The notes under the pieces are model-generated. The model was not told the DNA's origin and searched no databases. It saw only the letters and a program-made list of their open reading frames with translations. Positions 37,407 to 46,698 of a stretch of 64,000 nt of DNA are shown in pieces. The translations under genes and the position numbers were made by a program. The first letter of the stretch is position 1. Every line of letters starts with the position of its first letter. This DNA comes from Marinisporobacter sp. (GTDB taxonomy: Bacteria > Bacillota > Clostridia > Peptostreptococcales > Thermotaleaceae). The DNA is taken from NCBI GenBank assembly GCA_025210525.1, contig JAOARP010000020.1, positions 124,001 through 188,000 on the forward strand, written 5' to 3'.

Positions 37407-38114
37407 GTGAGACTGCAAAAATATATAGCATATTGTGGGGTTACATCCAGAAGAAAAGCAGAAGAATTAATAAAGGTTGGTAGAGTAAAAGTAAATAATG
37501 AAGTAGTAAAGGATATGGGAGTAGTTATAAACCCTGATGAAGATATTGTTTACATAGATAATAAGATCATTCAGTTAGAACAAAATAAAGTATATATCAT
37601 ACTCAATAAACCAGAAGGATATATAACTACACTATCAGATGAATTTGATAGATCTACTGTAGTAGATCTTACAAAAGGTATTCATGAAAGAATTTATCCT
37701 GTGGGAAGACTAGATCATGATACTTCTGGTTTATTAATTATGACAAATGATGGAGATTTATCCTATCGACTTACACATCCAAAACATGAAATTAAGAAAA
37801 CTTATATTGCTAAAGTCAAAGGAATACTTAATGATAAAGAACTTAATCGGTTTAGGAATGGTATAGATATAGGAGGTTATGTAACAGCGCCTGCATCTAT
37901 TAAGGTTTTAAAAGGAGAAAAAGATTATAGTATTGTTGAGGTAATGATTCATGAAGGAAAAAATAGACAAATTAGAAAAATGTTCGAAAAAATCAATCAT
38001 CCCGTAAAACGGTTAAAAAGAATTGCTATTGGTAAAATACGATTAGATCATTTAGAAAAAGGAAAATGGAGAAATTTAACAAAAAAAGAGATTGAATACC
38101 TAAAATCATGTTAA
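37407..38114 (+). CDS. RsuA/RluB-family pseudouridine synthase
   Basis: The 235-residue protein has an N-terminal S4 RNA-binding domain (LQKYIAYCGVTSRRKAEELIKVGRVKVN) and the pseudouridine synthase catalytic segment with Asp in VGRLDHDTSGLLIMTNDG near residue 105, ending with the IHEGKNRQIRKMFE motif. It isomerises a uridine in rRNA, probably 23S (RluB) or 16S (RsuA); the two are not distinguished here. GGAG precedes the GTG start. Confidence 0.9.
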   Translation: MRLQKYIAYCGVTSRRKAEELIKVGRVKVNNEVVKDMGVVINPDEDIVYIDNKIIQLEQNKVYIILNKPEGYITTLSDEFDRSTVVDLTKGIHERIYPVGRLDHDTSGLLIMTNDGDLSYRLTHPKHEIKKTYIAKVKGILNDKELNRFRNGIDIGGYVTAPASIKVLKGEKDYSIVEVMIHEGKNRQIRKMFEKINHPVKRLKRIAIGKIRLDHLEKGKWRNLTKKEIEYLKSC

Positions 38115-38202
38115 AATAGTTGTATTGTATAGAGATTATGTATTTTTTATCTATAGCATTTAAATAGAAAAGACGAAGTACTTTTTACAAGGAGTTGAGA
38201 GG

Positions 38203-38664
38203 ATGTTAGAAATTAAGGCAGCAACTCAAGAAAAAAGATCTATTATAAAAAAATTAATAGAGGAAAGTAAATTAAAGATAAAGGGAATAGAAGATTACAT
38301 TACAAATTGTATGATTGCTTATGATAATAAAGACGCTGTTGCAACTGCTGGATTTATAAAAATAGAAGACATAGCAATTTTAAAATTTGTGGTCGTTTCA
38401 AAAAATAGACAAAGAGAATATTTAGGAGATGGTATTGTAAAAGCCGCCCTAAATTTAGCAGATAAAAAAGGAGTAAAAAGGGTATTTGTAAATATTGATC
38501 AAGAAGAGATATTTTTTGAAAAATTAAGATTTAAAGAAGTTTCCTTAAATGAAGTAAGCAAATGTTGTGAATCTATCAATATTTTGAATGAGCTTGAGGG
38601 AGAAAAGATAGGACAGGTAATTTTACCAGATTATTTCTTAAAAGCATGTAAATCCCATCAATAG
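38203..38664 (+). CDS. GNAT-like N-acetyltransferase domain protein
   Basis: The 153-residue protein follows a GNAT fold: beta strands with TAGFIKIEDIAILKFVVVSKNRQREYLGDGIVKAALNLADKKGVKRVFVNI, where the pyrophosphate loop is a relaxed version of Q/RxxGxG/A. The catalytic details are not readable and the acetyl-CoA loop is imperfect. It lies between the pseudouridine synthase and the rRNA methylase ytqB, spaced 15 bases from the latter, so a role in RNA or amino-acid metabolism is possible. The substrate is unknown. Confidence 0.7.
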   Translation: MLEIKAATQEKRSIIKKLIEESKLKIKGIEDYITNCMIAYDNKDAVATAGFIKIEDIAILKFVVVSKNRQREYLGDGIVKAALNLADKKGVKRVFVNIDQEEIFFEKLRFKEVSLNEVSKCCESINILNELEGEKIGQVILPDYFLKACKSHQ

Positions 38665-38679
38665 AATGAGGTGTTTCAA

Positions 38680-39246
38680 ATGAATATAAAATATTTAACA
38701 AGACCTACAGAAGTAGCTAAATCATTTTTAAAAGAAACGTTGAAAAAAGGTGACGTAGTAGTGGACGCTACAATGGGGAATGGAAATGATACATTGTTTT
38801 TAGCAAATATTGTAGGATACGAAGGAAAAGTTATTTCTTTTGATATACAAGATTTAGCCATTTCAAATACAAGAGAATTACTTGAGAGAAATAACATAAG
38901 TAGTGTAGAGTTAATACAAGATGGACATGAAAATATGGATACTTATATTAGGGATGAAATAAGTGGAGCTATGTTTAATTTAGGTTATTTACCAAAGGGA
39001 GAGCATCATATTGTTACAAAGGCTAAAACAACTATTGTTGCCATTGAGAAATGTTTGACCCTTTTAAAGAAAAATGGAATTGTTACTATTGTCATATATT
39101 ATGGGCATGCTGAAGGGAAAATTGAAAAGGAAAGGGTTATAAACTATGTCGAAACCCTTGAATCAAGTAAGTTTCACGTGATGAAGGTTGATTATATCAA
39201 TCAAACAAAAGAGCCACCTTTATTGATTACTATTATTAAGAAATAA
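38680..39246 (+). CDS. ytqB: Class I SAM-dependent rRNA methylase YtqB
   Basis: The 188-residue protein has the SAM-binding motif VVDATMGNGNDTLFLANIVG near residue 28, the acidic strand-2 end (SFDIQD), and the family's GAMFNLGYLPKGEH near residue 98 that identifies the YtqB family. The ATG at 38680 is chosen because GAGGTG lies seven bases upstream. YtqB proteins are annotated as putative rRNA methylases; recent reports assign tRNA modification, which I cannot confirm. A bidirectional terminator follows. Confidence 0.85.
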   Translation: MNIKYLTRPTEVAKSFLKETLKKGDVVVDATMGNGNDTLFLANIVGYEGKVISFDIQDLAISNTRELLERNNISSVELIQDGHENMDTYIRDEISGAMFNLGYLPKGEHHIVTKAKTTIVAIEKCLTLLKKNGIVTIVIYYGHAEGKIEKERVINYVETLESSKFHVMKVDYINQTKEPPLLITIIKK

Positions 39247-39270
39247 AACTCCTATATTTTTGGAGTTTTA
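39245..39270. terminator. Bidirectional terminator between ytqB and the minus-strand gene
   Basis: AAACTCC and GGAGTTT pair around an eight-base AT loop with flanking T and A runs. Confidence 0.65.
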
Positions 39271-39918
39271 TTAACAGTCTAGATGTAGATAGATCGTATT
39301 TGGTTTGTTACTATGATATTTAATTACTTTCACATGGGTATTATCATTGATTTTATTCCAACATTTTAAACAATTGTATCTACTATGTTTAAGATAAGTG
39401 GTTTCTATTTGTAAATCAAGGTTACCGTATTTTTTCCAACTTTTCCAACCTGTTTTACAAAGGGAGATCCGCTCATCATAATCTGCATAGACCCATCTAA
39501 GCAATCGATGAAAGTGAAAAGGATATTTAGTATAAGTTAAGAATTCATGAGGAAGACCTAGTGAAACCGTATATTCTTCAAAAGTACTTTCAACCTGAGA
39601 TTGAAGGGGTTCTCCTATTGTGGTGCTAGAAAAATTGTATTGGTTTTCTTTTAAAAATATTCTTAATTTATCAAACATATAGCCTCTACATATTTCTATT
39701 TTTTCATCTTTAGATACATTTAATGCTTTTAGAAGAGAAATGACTATATCAACGACTTTATCTAGATACAATTTTTTTTCAAATGTATCCGTATGATAAT
39801 ATTCTAAAGGGATGATATCATAAACATATTCTTTTGTTTCAGTACGCATAGCGCCAATACAAGTACCACCGATTAAACTACCGCTTCCTGAGTCATCAAT
39901 TTGAATCAAATTTATCAC
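39271..39918 (-). CDS. Conserved hypothetical protein
   Basis: The 215-residue protein begins MINLIQIDDSGSGSLIGGTCIGAMR and includes an alpha/beta core with IEICRGYMFDKLR and a Cys-x2-Cys pair (YNCLKCWNKI) near the C-terminus. The DSGSGSLIGG segment is reminiscent of an RNase H-like or actin-like phosphate loop, but no catalytic set can be defended. It is the only minus-strand gene in this part, flanked by ytqB (convergent) and surE (divergent). Its own start follows a GGAGTG site. Function unknown. Confidence 0.7.
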   Translation of the reverse strand: MINLIQIDDSGSGSLIGGTCIGAMRTETKEYVYDIIPLEYYHTDTFEKKLYLDKVVDIVISLLKALNVSKDEKIEICRGYMFDKLRIFLKENQYNFSSTTIGEPLQSQVESTFEEYTVSLGLPHEFLTYTKYPFHFHRLLRWVYADYDERISLCKTGWKSWKKYGNLDLQIETTYLKHSRYNCLKCWNKINDNTHVKVIKYHSNKPNTIYLHLDC

Positions 39919-40024
39919 TCCTAATGAATAAATGATTAGTTTTTATATTAGTATTTGTTTTATATGAAATTACTATTAAAATATTTGCGTAATAATGTAT
40001 AACCTATTGAAGGAGGGAACTATT

Positions 40025-40789
40025 TTGAACATATTAATTACAAACGATGATGGTATTTTTGCAGAGGGCATATATAAACTAGCCTGTGCACTAGATAAAA
40101 TTGCAAAAGTATACATTGTGGCACCAGATCGTCAGAGAAGTGCTACAGGGCATGCTATAACTATGCATGAGCCTCTTAGGGCAGAAAAGGTTAAGTTTTT
40201 TGATAAAGATTTTGATGCATGGGCAGTTAGTGGTACGCCAACAGATTGTGTCAAACTTGCTATTGAAGCATTGCTTTCAGAAAAAATAGATATTGTTTTT
40301 TCAGGAATCAATAAGGGACCAAATTTAGGGACAGATGTACTTTATTCAGGTACTGTTTCTGCTGCTATTGAGGGTGCTATTTTAGGATATCCTGCTGTTG
40401 CTGTATCCCTTGCGGCTTTTAAAAATGTAAATTATGATGCTGCGGCAAAGTTTAGTATTACCGTAGCAGAAAAAATATTAAAAAATCCATTACCGCCAGA
40501 TACATTATTGAATATAAATGTGCCGAATTGCAAAGAGGAAGAGATCCAAGGAGTGAATATTACCAATTTAGGTGCAAGAAAATATAAAAATTCTTTTATA
40601 GAAAGAATTGATCCAAGAGGACAGAGTTATTATTGGTTAGGTGGAGAAGTGATTGATGCAAAGGACAATGAAGGTAGTGATATACATGGTGTAAAGAATA
40701 ATTGTATTGCTGTTACACCTATTCACTTTGATTTAACAAAATTTGATTTAATTGAAGAAGTGAAAAAATGGAATATGGAAATAGAATAA
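40025..40789 (+). CDS. surE: 5'/3'-nucleotidase SurE
   Basis: The 254-residue protein starts with ILITNDDGIFAEGIYKLA, the metal-binding Asp pair of SurE, followed by VVAPDRQRSATGHAIT, SGTPTDCVKLA and SGINKGPNLGTDVLYSGTVSAA. It removes phosphate from nucleoside monophosphates in the cytoplasm. The TTG start at 40025 is preceded by GGAGGG; a longer upstream frame has no support. It precedes the korDABC-type genes but is separated by about 210 bases. Confidence 0.93.
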   Translation: MNILITNDDGIFAEGIYKLACALDKIAKVYIVAPDRQRSATGHAITMHEPLRAEKVKFFDKDFDAWAVSGTPTDCVKLAIEALLSEKIDIVFSGINKGPNLGTDVLYSGTVSAAIEGAILGYPAVAVSLAAFKNVNYDAAAKFSITVAEKILKNPLPPDTLLNINVPNCKEEEIQGVNITNLGARKYKNSFIERIDPRGQSYYWLGGEVIDAKDNEGSDIHGVKNNCIAVTPIHFDLTKFDLIEEVKKWNMEIE

Positions 40790-40999
40790 AGGCGCAATAT
40801 GCGTCTTTTTTATTTTTGTGAATAATTGTATGCCAAAATAACAGAAAACATGAATAAGAAAATTCATGCGTACAATTTGAAGGAAAAATTGCATTATTGT
40901 ATATTTTTCAAAAAATGTGAAATAAAAATTGCAATCCGACATTTTTTTTGTTATCATAAACATGTGGAAAACATTAACTTTGGAATGGAGTTGAATCGA

Positions 41000-41212
41000 A
41001 TGGCAAACCAGAATGAAAAGAAATTAATCGTAAAAAAAAGCTGGTGTAAAGGTTGTGGAATTTGTGTGGAATTCTGCCCTAAAAATGTGCTTGCTTTAAA
41101 ACATGAAAAAGTTGAGATTGTAGATATGGAAAATTGTATTAAATGCGGTTTATGTGAAGTACGCTGTCCTGATTATGCAATTTATCTAGGAGGTATGGAA
41201 GATGAAAAATAA
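41000..41212 (+). CDS. korD: 2-oxoacid:ferredoxin oxidoreductase delta subunit (ferredoxin)
   Basis: The 70-residue protein has two [4Fe-4S] motifs, CKGCGICVEFCP and CIKCGLCEVRCP, as in KorD/VorD. The ATG at 41000 has GGAG nine bases upstream. It overlaps the alpha-subunit gene by 11 bases. It delivers electrons from the thiamine-diphosphate centre to external ferredoxin. Confidence 0.88.
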   Translation: MANQNEKKLIVKKSWCKGCGICVEFCPKNVLALKHEKVEIVDMENCIKCGLCEVRCPDYAIYLGGMEDEK

Positions 41213-42341
41213 TAATATAAAATTAATGCAAGGGAATGAAGCCGTTGTAGAAGGTGCCATTGCTGCAGGAATGCGTTTCTATGGAGGATATCCAATCACC
41301 CCTTCAACAGAAGTAGCAGAAGGTTCTGCACAAAAGCTTCCAAGAGTAGGCGGAAAGTTCATTCAAATGGAAGATGAAATTGCTGGTATGGCTGCTACAG
41401 TTGGAGCTGCACTTACTGGAGTAAAAGCTATGACTGCAACAAGTGGTCCAGGATTTTCACTAAAGCAAGAGAATATTGGATATGCTGCTATGGCTGAAAT
41501 CCCATGTGTAATTGTAAACGTACAAAGACATGGTCCAAGTACAGGACTTCCAACTTCTCCATCACAAGGTGATGTAATGCAAGCAAAATGGGGTACTCAC
41601 GGAGATCATCCTGTAATTGCACTAGCTCCATCATCAGTAAAAGAAGCATTTGATTTAACTGTTAGATGTTTCAATCTTGCAGAAAAATATAGAACACCTG
41701 TAATTCTATTAATGGATGAAATCGTTGGACATATGAGAGAAGGAATTAGAATTCCTGATGCTAGTGAATTAGAAATCATTGATCGTAAAAAGCCTGCAGC
41801 TGAGGATAACGATTACCTAGCTTATAAAGTTTTAGAGGGAGACTGTGTACCACCTATGGCAGGATTTGGTGATGGACATAGATATCATGTAACAGGTCTT
41901 GTTCATGATGAATCAGGATTCCCAGTAAACAGTAATGTAGTAGCAGATAAGCTTTGTACTAGACTTATGACAAAAATCGAAGATAATGTAGATGATATTG
42001 TAACATATGAAGAATTATATATGGAAGATGCAGAAATCGTTGTATTATCTTATGGTGGAACAGCAAGAAGTGCAAAGAGTGCAGTGAAAAAAGCTAGAGA
42101 AAAAGGATTAAAAGTAGGTATGTTTAGACCAATTACGATCTGGCCATTTGCTGAAAAGCAAGTAAAAGAATTTGCACAAAAAGCAAAAGGAATCATTGTT
42201 GCAGAACTTAACTATGGACAATTAGTTCAAGAAGTTGAAAGAGTAGTAAAAGGAACATCTGATATTTTCCATATTGGGAAAGTTGATGGTGAGATTATTA
42301 CTCCTGACGAGATATTATCTAAAATTGAGGAGGTAATTTAA
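41202..42341 (+). CDS. korA: 2-oxoacid:ferredoxin oxidoreductase alpha subunit
   Basis: The 379-residue protein has the KorA/VorB-type N-terminus (LMQGNEAVVEGAIAAGMRFYGGYPITPSTEVAE) and the ATSGPGFSLKQENIGYAAMAEIPCVIVNVQRHGPSTGLPT segment. It forms one half of a multi-subunit enzyme that oxidatively decarboxylates 2-oxoglutarate or another 2-oxoacid to an acyl-CoA. Substrate choice between 2-oxoglutarate and branched 2-oxoacids is not readable. It overlaps korD and is one base from korB. Confidence 0.88.
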   Translation: MKNNNIKLMQGNEAVVEGAIAAGMRFYGGYPITPSTEVAEGSAQKLPRVGGKFIQMEDEIAGMAATVGAALTGVKAMTATSGPGFSLKQENIGYAAMAEIPCVIVNVQRHGPSTGLPTSPSQGDVMQAKWGTHGDHPVIALAPSSVKEAFDLTVRCFNLAEKYRTPVILLMDEIVGHMREGIRIPDASELEIIDRKKPAAEDNDYLAYKVLEGDCVPPMAGFGDGHRYHVTGLVHDESGFPVNSNVVADKLCTRLMTKIEDNVDDIVTYEELYMEDAEIVVLSYGGTARSAKSAVKKAREKGLKVGMFRPITIWPFAEKQVKEFAQKAKGIIVAELNYGQLVQEVERVVKGTSDIFHIGKVDGEIITPDEILSKIEEVI

Positions 42342-42342
42342 A

Positions 42343-43164
42343 GTGGCTAGCACATTAATTCAAAATAATTTTAGAATGGATAAATTACCACATATTTGGT
42401 GTCCTGGATGTGGACATGGAATTTTAATGAGAAGTATTGCTCAGGCAATAGAAAACTTAGGATTAGATAAGGATAAAGTATGTATCGTATCAGGAATTGG
42501 TTGTTCTTCAAGAGCACCTGGATACATGGATTTTAATACACTTCATACTACACATGGTAGAGCATTAGCTTTTGCAACAGGCGTTAAATTATCTAGACCA
42601 GAACTTGAAGTAATTGTAATTACTGGTGATGGCGATGCATCAGCAATCGGAGGAAACCATTTAATTCATGCTTGTAGAAGAAATATTAATATTACAACAA
42701 TCGTTTTCAATAATAACATTTATGGAATGACAGGTGGTCAGTATTCTCCAACAACACCTACAGGAGATCTAGGTACTACAGCTCCTTATGGAAATATTGA
42801 TAGACCATTTAACATTCCAGAATTAGCAGCAGCTGCAGGAGCTACATATGTTGCTCGTGGTACAGCTTATCATGCAAATCAATTAACAAAGCTTGTAGAA
42901 AAAGGTATCCAAAACAAAGGATTCTCATTAATTGAAGGACTTAGTGTCTGTCCTACTTATTATGGAAGAAAGAATAAAAAAGGATCAGCTGTAAACATTA
43001 TGCAGTGGCAAAAAGAAACAGCTGTTGATGTTAAAGTTGCAGAAAAACTTTCTCCAGAGAAACTTGAAGGAAAATTCTTGATTGGAGAATTTAAAAACAC
43101 TACAGCACCAGAATACACTGAAGAGTATCAAAAAATAATTGATAGATTCACAAAGGAGAGATAG
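42343..43164 (+). CDS. korB: 2-oxoacid:ferredoxin oxidoreductase beta subunit (TPP-binding)
   Basis: The 273-residue protein has the TPP domain with WCPGCGHGILMRSIAQA, SGIGCSSRAPGY, VITGDGDASAIGGNHLIHACRRN and NNIYGMTGGQ. It binds thiamine diphosphate and Mg in the GDGD..N motif. The GTG start sits one base after the korA stop, and korC starts one base after the korB stop, so the complex is synthesised together. Confidence 0.9.
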   Translation: MASTLIQNNFRMDKLPHIWCPGCGHGILMRSIAQAIENLGLDKDKVCIVSGIGCSSRAPGYMDFNTLHTTHGRALAFATGVKLSRPELEVIVITGDGDASAIGGNHLIHACRRNINITTIVFNNNIYGMTGGQYSPTTPTGDLGTTAPYGNIDRPFNIPELAAAAGATYVARGTAYHANQLTKLVEKGIQNKGFSLIEGLSVCPTYYGRKNKKGSAVNIMQWQKETAVDVKVAEKLSPEKLEGKFLIGEFKNTTAPEYTEEYQKIIDRFTKER

Positions 43165-43165
43165 T

Positions 43166-43705
43166 ATGTCTAAGCAAATGGAATTAAGATTAACTGGTTC
43201 AGGCGGACAAGGTCTTATTTTAGGTGGAATAATCCTAGCTGAGGCAGCAATCATGGACGGTAAGAACGCTATTCAATCACAATCTTATGGTCCAGAGGCT
43301 CGTGGAGGTGCTAGTAAAGCAGAAGTTCTTATTAGTACTGATGAAATTGATTTTCCAAAAGTTCAAACAGCTGATCTTCTATTGTCTTTAACGCAAGTAG
43401 CTTGTGATAAATATGTTGATCTAATTGGAGCAGAAGGTCTATTATTAGTTGATTCAACAGTAACGGTACCTGAGAGTACAAAGGCTGGAGAAATTGTTCA
43501 AATCCCAATTCTAGAAACTGCTAGTGAAGTAGTTGGAAAGCCAATGGTTGCAAACATTATTGCAATAGGTGCTATTAATGCATTATTAAATATTGTATCA
43601 AAAGAATCATTAGAAGCAGCTGTATTAAACAGAGTACCAAAAGGAACAGAAGAACTAAACAAACGTGCATTAGAAGAAGGTTATAAGCTAGGAACTAGAG
43701 CATAG
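43166..43705 (+). CDS. korC: 2-oxoacid:ferredoxin oxidoreductase gamma subunit
   Basis: The 179-residue protein shows the gamma-domain signature RLTGSGGQGLILGGIILAEAA and QSQSYGPEARGGASKAEVLIS. The ATG at 43166 follows GGAGAG; a longer upstream frame overlaps korB and is unlikely. It is the last gene of the korDABC operon; an RpiR regulator gene follows after 24 bases and may be cotranscribed. Confidence 0.9.
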   Translation: MSKQMELRLTGSGGQGLILGGIILAEAAIMDGKNAIQSQSYGPEARGGASKAEVLISTDEIDFPKVQTADLLLSLTQVACDKYVDLIGAEGLLLVDSTVTVPESTKAGEIVQIPILETASEVVGKPMVANIIAIGAINALLNIVSKESLEAAVLNRVPKGTEELNKRALEEGYKLGTRA

Positions 43706-43729
43706 ATTTAGTTTAGAAAGGGAATTCCC

Positions 43730-44602
43730 ATGAAAAATGATCGTACAGATTTAATTAAAATTATTCAGAAAAATTTTTCGAGGCTAAGTAAAGGCCAAAA
43801 ATTAATTGCGCAATTTATTACAAATAATTATGATAAAGCAGCATTCATGACTGCTTCAAAATTAGGAAACAGAGTAGGAGTTAGTGAATCCACCGTCGTA
43901 AGATTTGCTAATGCATTAGGATATGACGGATATCCTCAACTACAAAAGGAATTACAAGAATTAATTAAAACAAAATTAACAACTGTTCAAAGATTAGAAA
44001 TGTCAGCAGATTATTCAAATGAAGGTGCTGTTCTAAAGAAAGTATTAAAAGCAGATATGGATAATATCAAAGCTACCATTGAAGAGATCGATGATGAAGT
44101 TTTTCAAGATGTAGTAAATAGTATCTTTAAAGCTAAGAAAATATATATCTTAGGATTAAGAAGTTCAAGCACTTTAGCAGAATATTTAGGATTTTATTTG
44201 AATTTAATTTTAGACAATGTAAAAATCGTTACAGCCGGTGTTAGCGATATTTATGAACAGATGTTAAGAGTTGGAAAAGATGATTTAGTCATTGGTATTA
44301 GTTTCCCAAGATACTCTACAAATACTTTAAATGCTTTAAATTATACAAAAGAGTTAGGTGCTACTGTTGTAGGGATTACAGATAGTCAAGTGTCTCCAAT
44401 TGCAGCTATTTCTGATTATACATTAGTAGCAAGAAGCAATATGGTTTCCTTTGTAGATTCATTGGTTGCACCTTTAAGTTTAATTAATGCATTGGTAGTT
44501 GCAGTAGGTATGAGAGAAAAAACTGAAATATCAAGTACATTTGATAGATTAGAAAAGATTTGGGAAAAACATAATGTTTATAATGACAAAAATACACTAT
44601 AG
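43730..44602 (+). CDS. MurR/RpiR-family transcriptional regulator
   Basis: The 290-residue protein has an N-terminal RpiR helix-turn-helix (about 1-75: AAFMTASKLGNRVGVSESTVVRFANALGYDGYPQLQ) and a C-terminal SIS phosphosugar-binding domain (about 125-255, IYILGLRSSSTLAEYLG). It follows korC by 24 bases and is ended by a very symmetric terminator. Being attached to a 2-oxoacid oxidoreductase operon, it could link it to sugar phosphate levels, but that is inference. Confidence 0.88.
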   Translation: MKNDRTDLIKIIQKNFSRLSKGQKLIAQFITNNYDKAAFMTASKLGNRVGVSESTVVRFANALGYDGYPQLQKELQELIKTKLTTVQRLEMSADYSNEGAVLKKVLKADMDNIKATIEEIDDEVFQDVVNSIFKAKKIYILGLRSSSTLAEYLGFYLNLILDNVKIVTAGVSDIYEQMLRVGKDDLVIGISFPRYSTNTLNALNYTKELGATVVGITDSQVSPIAAISDYTLVARSNMVSFVDSLVAPLSLINALVVAVGMREKTEISSTFDRLEKIWEKHNVYNDKNTL

Positions 44603-44604
44603 TG

Positions 44605-44652
44605 AATAATATATAAAAAACTACGGAATTCCGTAGTTTTTTATATATTATT
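44605..44652 (+). terminator. 48-base perfect palindrome after the RpiR gene
   Basis: The sequence is symmetric about GGAATTCC (centre 44628/44629), extending 24 bases to each side including A6/T6 runs that supply the T tail on both strands. As RNA it would form a stem of 22 pairs with a four-base loop, acting as a bidirectional terminator. Confidence 0.8.
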
Positions 44653-44809
44653 ATAGAATAGTACTTGAAAGGTGTTTGAAGAATTTACCATAAATTAATG
44701 TTTTCTTTGAGAAATTTATGAGTTTTATCTTTATATAAAAATGGAAAAAATAATTAGAAAAGCGTTATTTAATGGTATAATAGATTTGGTGTTTTAAGGG
44801 GGAAAAAAT

Positions 44810-45424
44810 ATGACAAAATTATACTTAGTAAGACATGGACAAACCAAATGGAATATTGAATCTAGAGCACAGGGATCAAAAAATGTTGAGCTTACAGATG
44901 AAGGTAGGAATCAAGCCATTCTTTTAGCAGAAAGGATGAAAAATTATAAAATTGATGCTATTTATAGTAGTGATTTAGATAGAGCATATGAAACAGCTAA
45001 AATTCTTGGAAAAACTTTGAATGTAGAAGTGAAAAAAATAGATAGGTTAAGAGAAATGTCTTTTGGGGAATGGGAAGGACTAACGAATGAAGAGATTCAA
45101 AAGAATTACCAAGAGCACTATACAGTATGGAGAAATGATCCCCATGAAGCGAATATTCCAGGAGGAGAAAAACTTTTAGATGTACAAAAAAGAGGATTAG
45201 ATGTAATCTATCGTATTGTAAAAGAGAATGAAAATAAAAATATCATTGTTGTATCTCATGGTGTTACCATCAAATCCATTATACTTGGGGTGATGGACAT
45301 AGATCTTTCTTATTTTTATAAAATTAGACAAGATAATACGTCCATGAATTTAATTGAATATAAATCTTATGGACCCGTACTTGTCACATTAAATAATACG
45401 AGTCATCTAGAAAATATGAAGTAG
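44810..45424 (+). CDS. Histidine phosphatase family protein
   Basis: The 204-residue protein opens LYLVRHGQTKWNIESRAQGSKNVELTDEGRNQA, with the phosphohistidine RHG motif, and has a second catalytic SHGVTIKSI near residue 148. It belongs to the phosphoglycerate mutase-like branch, similar to alpha-ribazole phosphatase or broad-specificity phosphatases. No cobalamin genes are nearby, so the substrate is undecided. GGGGG precedes the ATG; the next gene follows after 14 bases. Confidence 0.87.
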   Translation: MTKLYLVRHGQTKWNIESRAQGSKNVELTDEGRNQAILLAERMKNYKIDAIYSSDLDRAYETAKILGKTLNVEVKKIDRLREMSFGEWEGLTNEEIQKNYQEHYTVWRNDPHEANIPGGEKLLDVQKRGLDVIYRIVKENENKNIIVVSHGVTIKSIILGVMDIDLSYFYKIRQDNTSMNLIEYKSYGPVLVTLNNTSHLENMK

Positions 45425-45438
45425 AGGGTGATAAATAA

Positions 45439-46665
45439 TTGGAAAAAATAGTAGTAATTGGAGGCGGTGCGGCTGGTATGATTGCAGCAGGTACGGCTGC
45501 GTCTAGAGGGAAGCATGTTATATTACTAGAAAAAAATGATAAACTAGGAAAGAAAATTTATATTACAGGTAAAGGAAGATGTAATGTTACAAATAGTAGT
45601 GACATTGAAGAATTGTTAAATCATGTAACAACTAATAAAAATTTTTTATATAGTGCCTTTTATACTTTTACAAATGATGATTTAATTCATTTACTTAACA
45701 AATATGGTACATCTACCAAGGTAGAAAGAGGGAATAGGGTATTTCCTAAATCAGATAAATCAAGTGATGTTATTAAAGCTTTAGAAAAGTACATGGTGTC
45801 TCATGATGTAGATATAAGATTAAATACAGAAGCAAGAGAAATCTTAATAAAAGATAAAGAGATTATGGGTGTGAAATTATCTGATGAAAAAATTATAGAT
45901 TGTGATAAAATTATTATCGCTACAGGTGGAATGTCTTATCCTACTACAGGTTCAACAGGGGATGGATATAAATTTGCTAGAAAAATAGATCATAATATAA
46001 GCCCGTTAAAACCAGCCTTAGTTCCTCTAGAAATAGAGGAGGAGTGGATTAAGCAACTACAAGGATTATCCTTAAAAAATGTTTCATTGACAACCTTCTA
46101 TAAGAATAGAGAAATTCATACAGAATTTGGTGAAATGATTTTTACACACTTTGGTATATCTGGTCCAATTGTTTTGAGTATGAGTAGTTATATTAGTGAC
46201 TATTTAAATAATGAAAAAATCAAAGCTTTTTTAAATCTGAAACCTGCTTTAGATGAAGAAAAGTTAGATAAAAGAATCATTAGAGATTTTGAAAAATATT
46301 CGAAGAAGCAGTTTAAAAATGCATTAAGTGATTTACTGCCTTCTAAATTAATCCCTATAATGATTCAATTATCAGGTATACAAGAAGATAAATATGTAAA
46401 CCAAATAACAAAAAATGAGAGAAAAAGATTAGTTGATTTACTGCTCAATTTACCTATGACAATTACTAAGACAAGGCCTATAAAAGAAGCGATTATCACA
46501 TCAGGAGGAATCGATGTAAAAGATATTAATCCGTCTACTATGGAGTCTAAAAAAATGGAAGGATTATATTTTACAGGAGAAGTATTAGATGTGGATGCTT
46601 TAACTGGAGGATATAATCTTCAGATTGCTTTTTCAACTGGTTATTTGGCAGGAACAAGTGTATAA
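45439..46665 (+). CDS. BaiN/RdsA-like FAD-binding flavoprotein (HI0933 family)
   Basis: The 408-residue protein has the dinucleotide-binding VVIGGGAAGMIAAGTAASRG at the N-terminus, KITGKGRCNVTNSS-type segment (ITGKGRCNVTN), and the terminal signature GLYFTGEVLDVDALTGGYNLQIAFSTGY. These define the aminoacetone oxidase/BaiN-like flavoprotein family. The reaction is not established for most members. The TTG start follows GAGGGTGA. It precedes cmk, as is common in Clostridia. Confidence 0.88.
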   Translation: MEKIVVIGGGAAGMIAAGTAASRGKHVILLEKNDKLGKKIYITGKGRCNVTNSSDIEELLNHVTTNKNFLYSAFYTFTNDDLIHLLNKYGTSTKVERGNRVFPKSDKSSDVIKALEKYMVSHDVDIRLNTEAREILIKDKEIMGVKLSDEKIIDCDKIIIATGGMSYPTTGSTGDGYKFARKIDHNISPLKPALVPLEIEEEWIKQLQGLSLKNVSLTTFYKNREIHTEFGEMIFTHFGISGPIVLSMSSYISDYLNNEKIKAFLNLKPALDEEKLDKRIIRDFEKYSKKQFKNALSDLLPSKLIPIMIQLSGIQEDKYVNQITKNERKRLVDLLLNLPMTITKTRPIKEAIITSGGIDVKDINPSTMESKKMEGLYFTGEVLDVDALTGGYNLQIAFSTGYLAGTSV

Positions 46666-46698
46666 ATAAAAGAATAGTAGAGGAAAGGACATTTAACC

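Noticed and set aside
40826-41000. N-terminal extension of the ferredoxin subunit frame
   Set aside because: It is AT-rich, has no ribosome site and lies upstream of a good GGAG-ATG start that matches the family's usual length.
41202-43705. Assignment of the second complex to pyruvate:ferredoxin oxidoreductase
   Set aside because: Subunit order and the KorA/VorB-type N-terminus fit the 2-oxoglutarate or branched 2-oxoacid class; pyruvate enzymes in Clostridia are usually single-chain.
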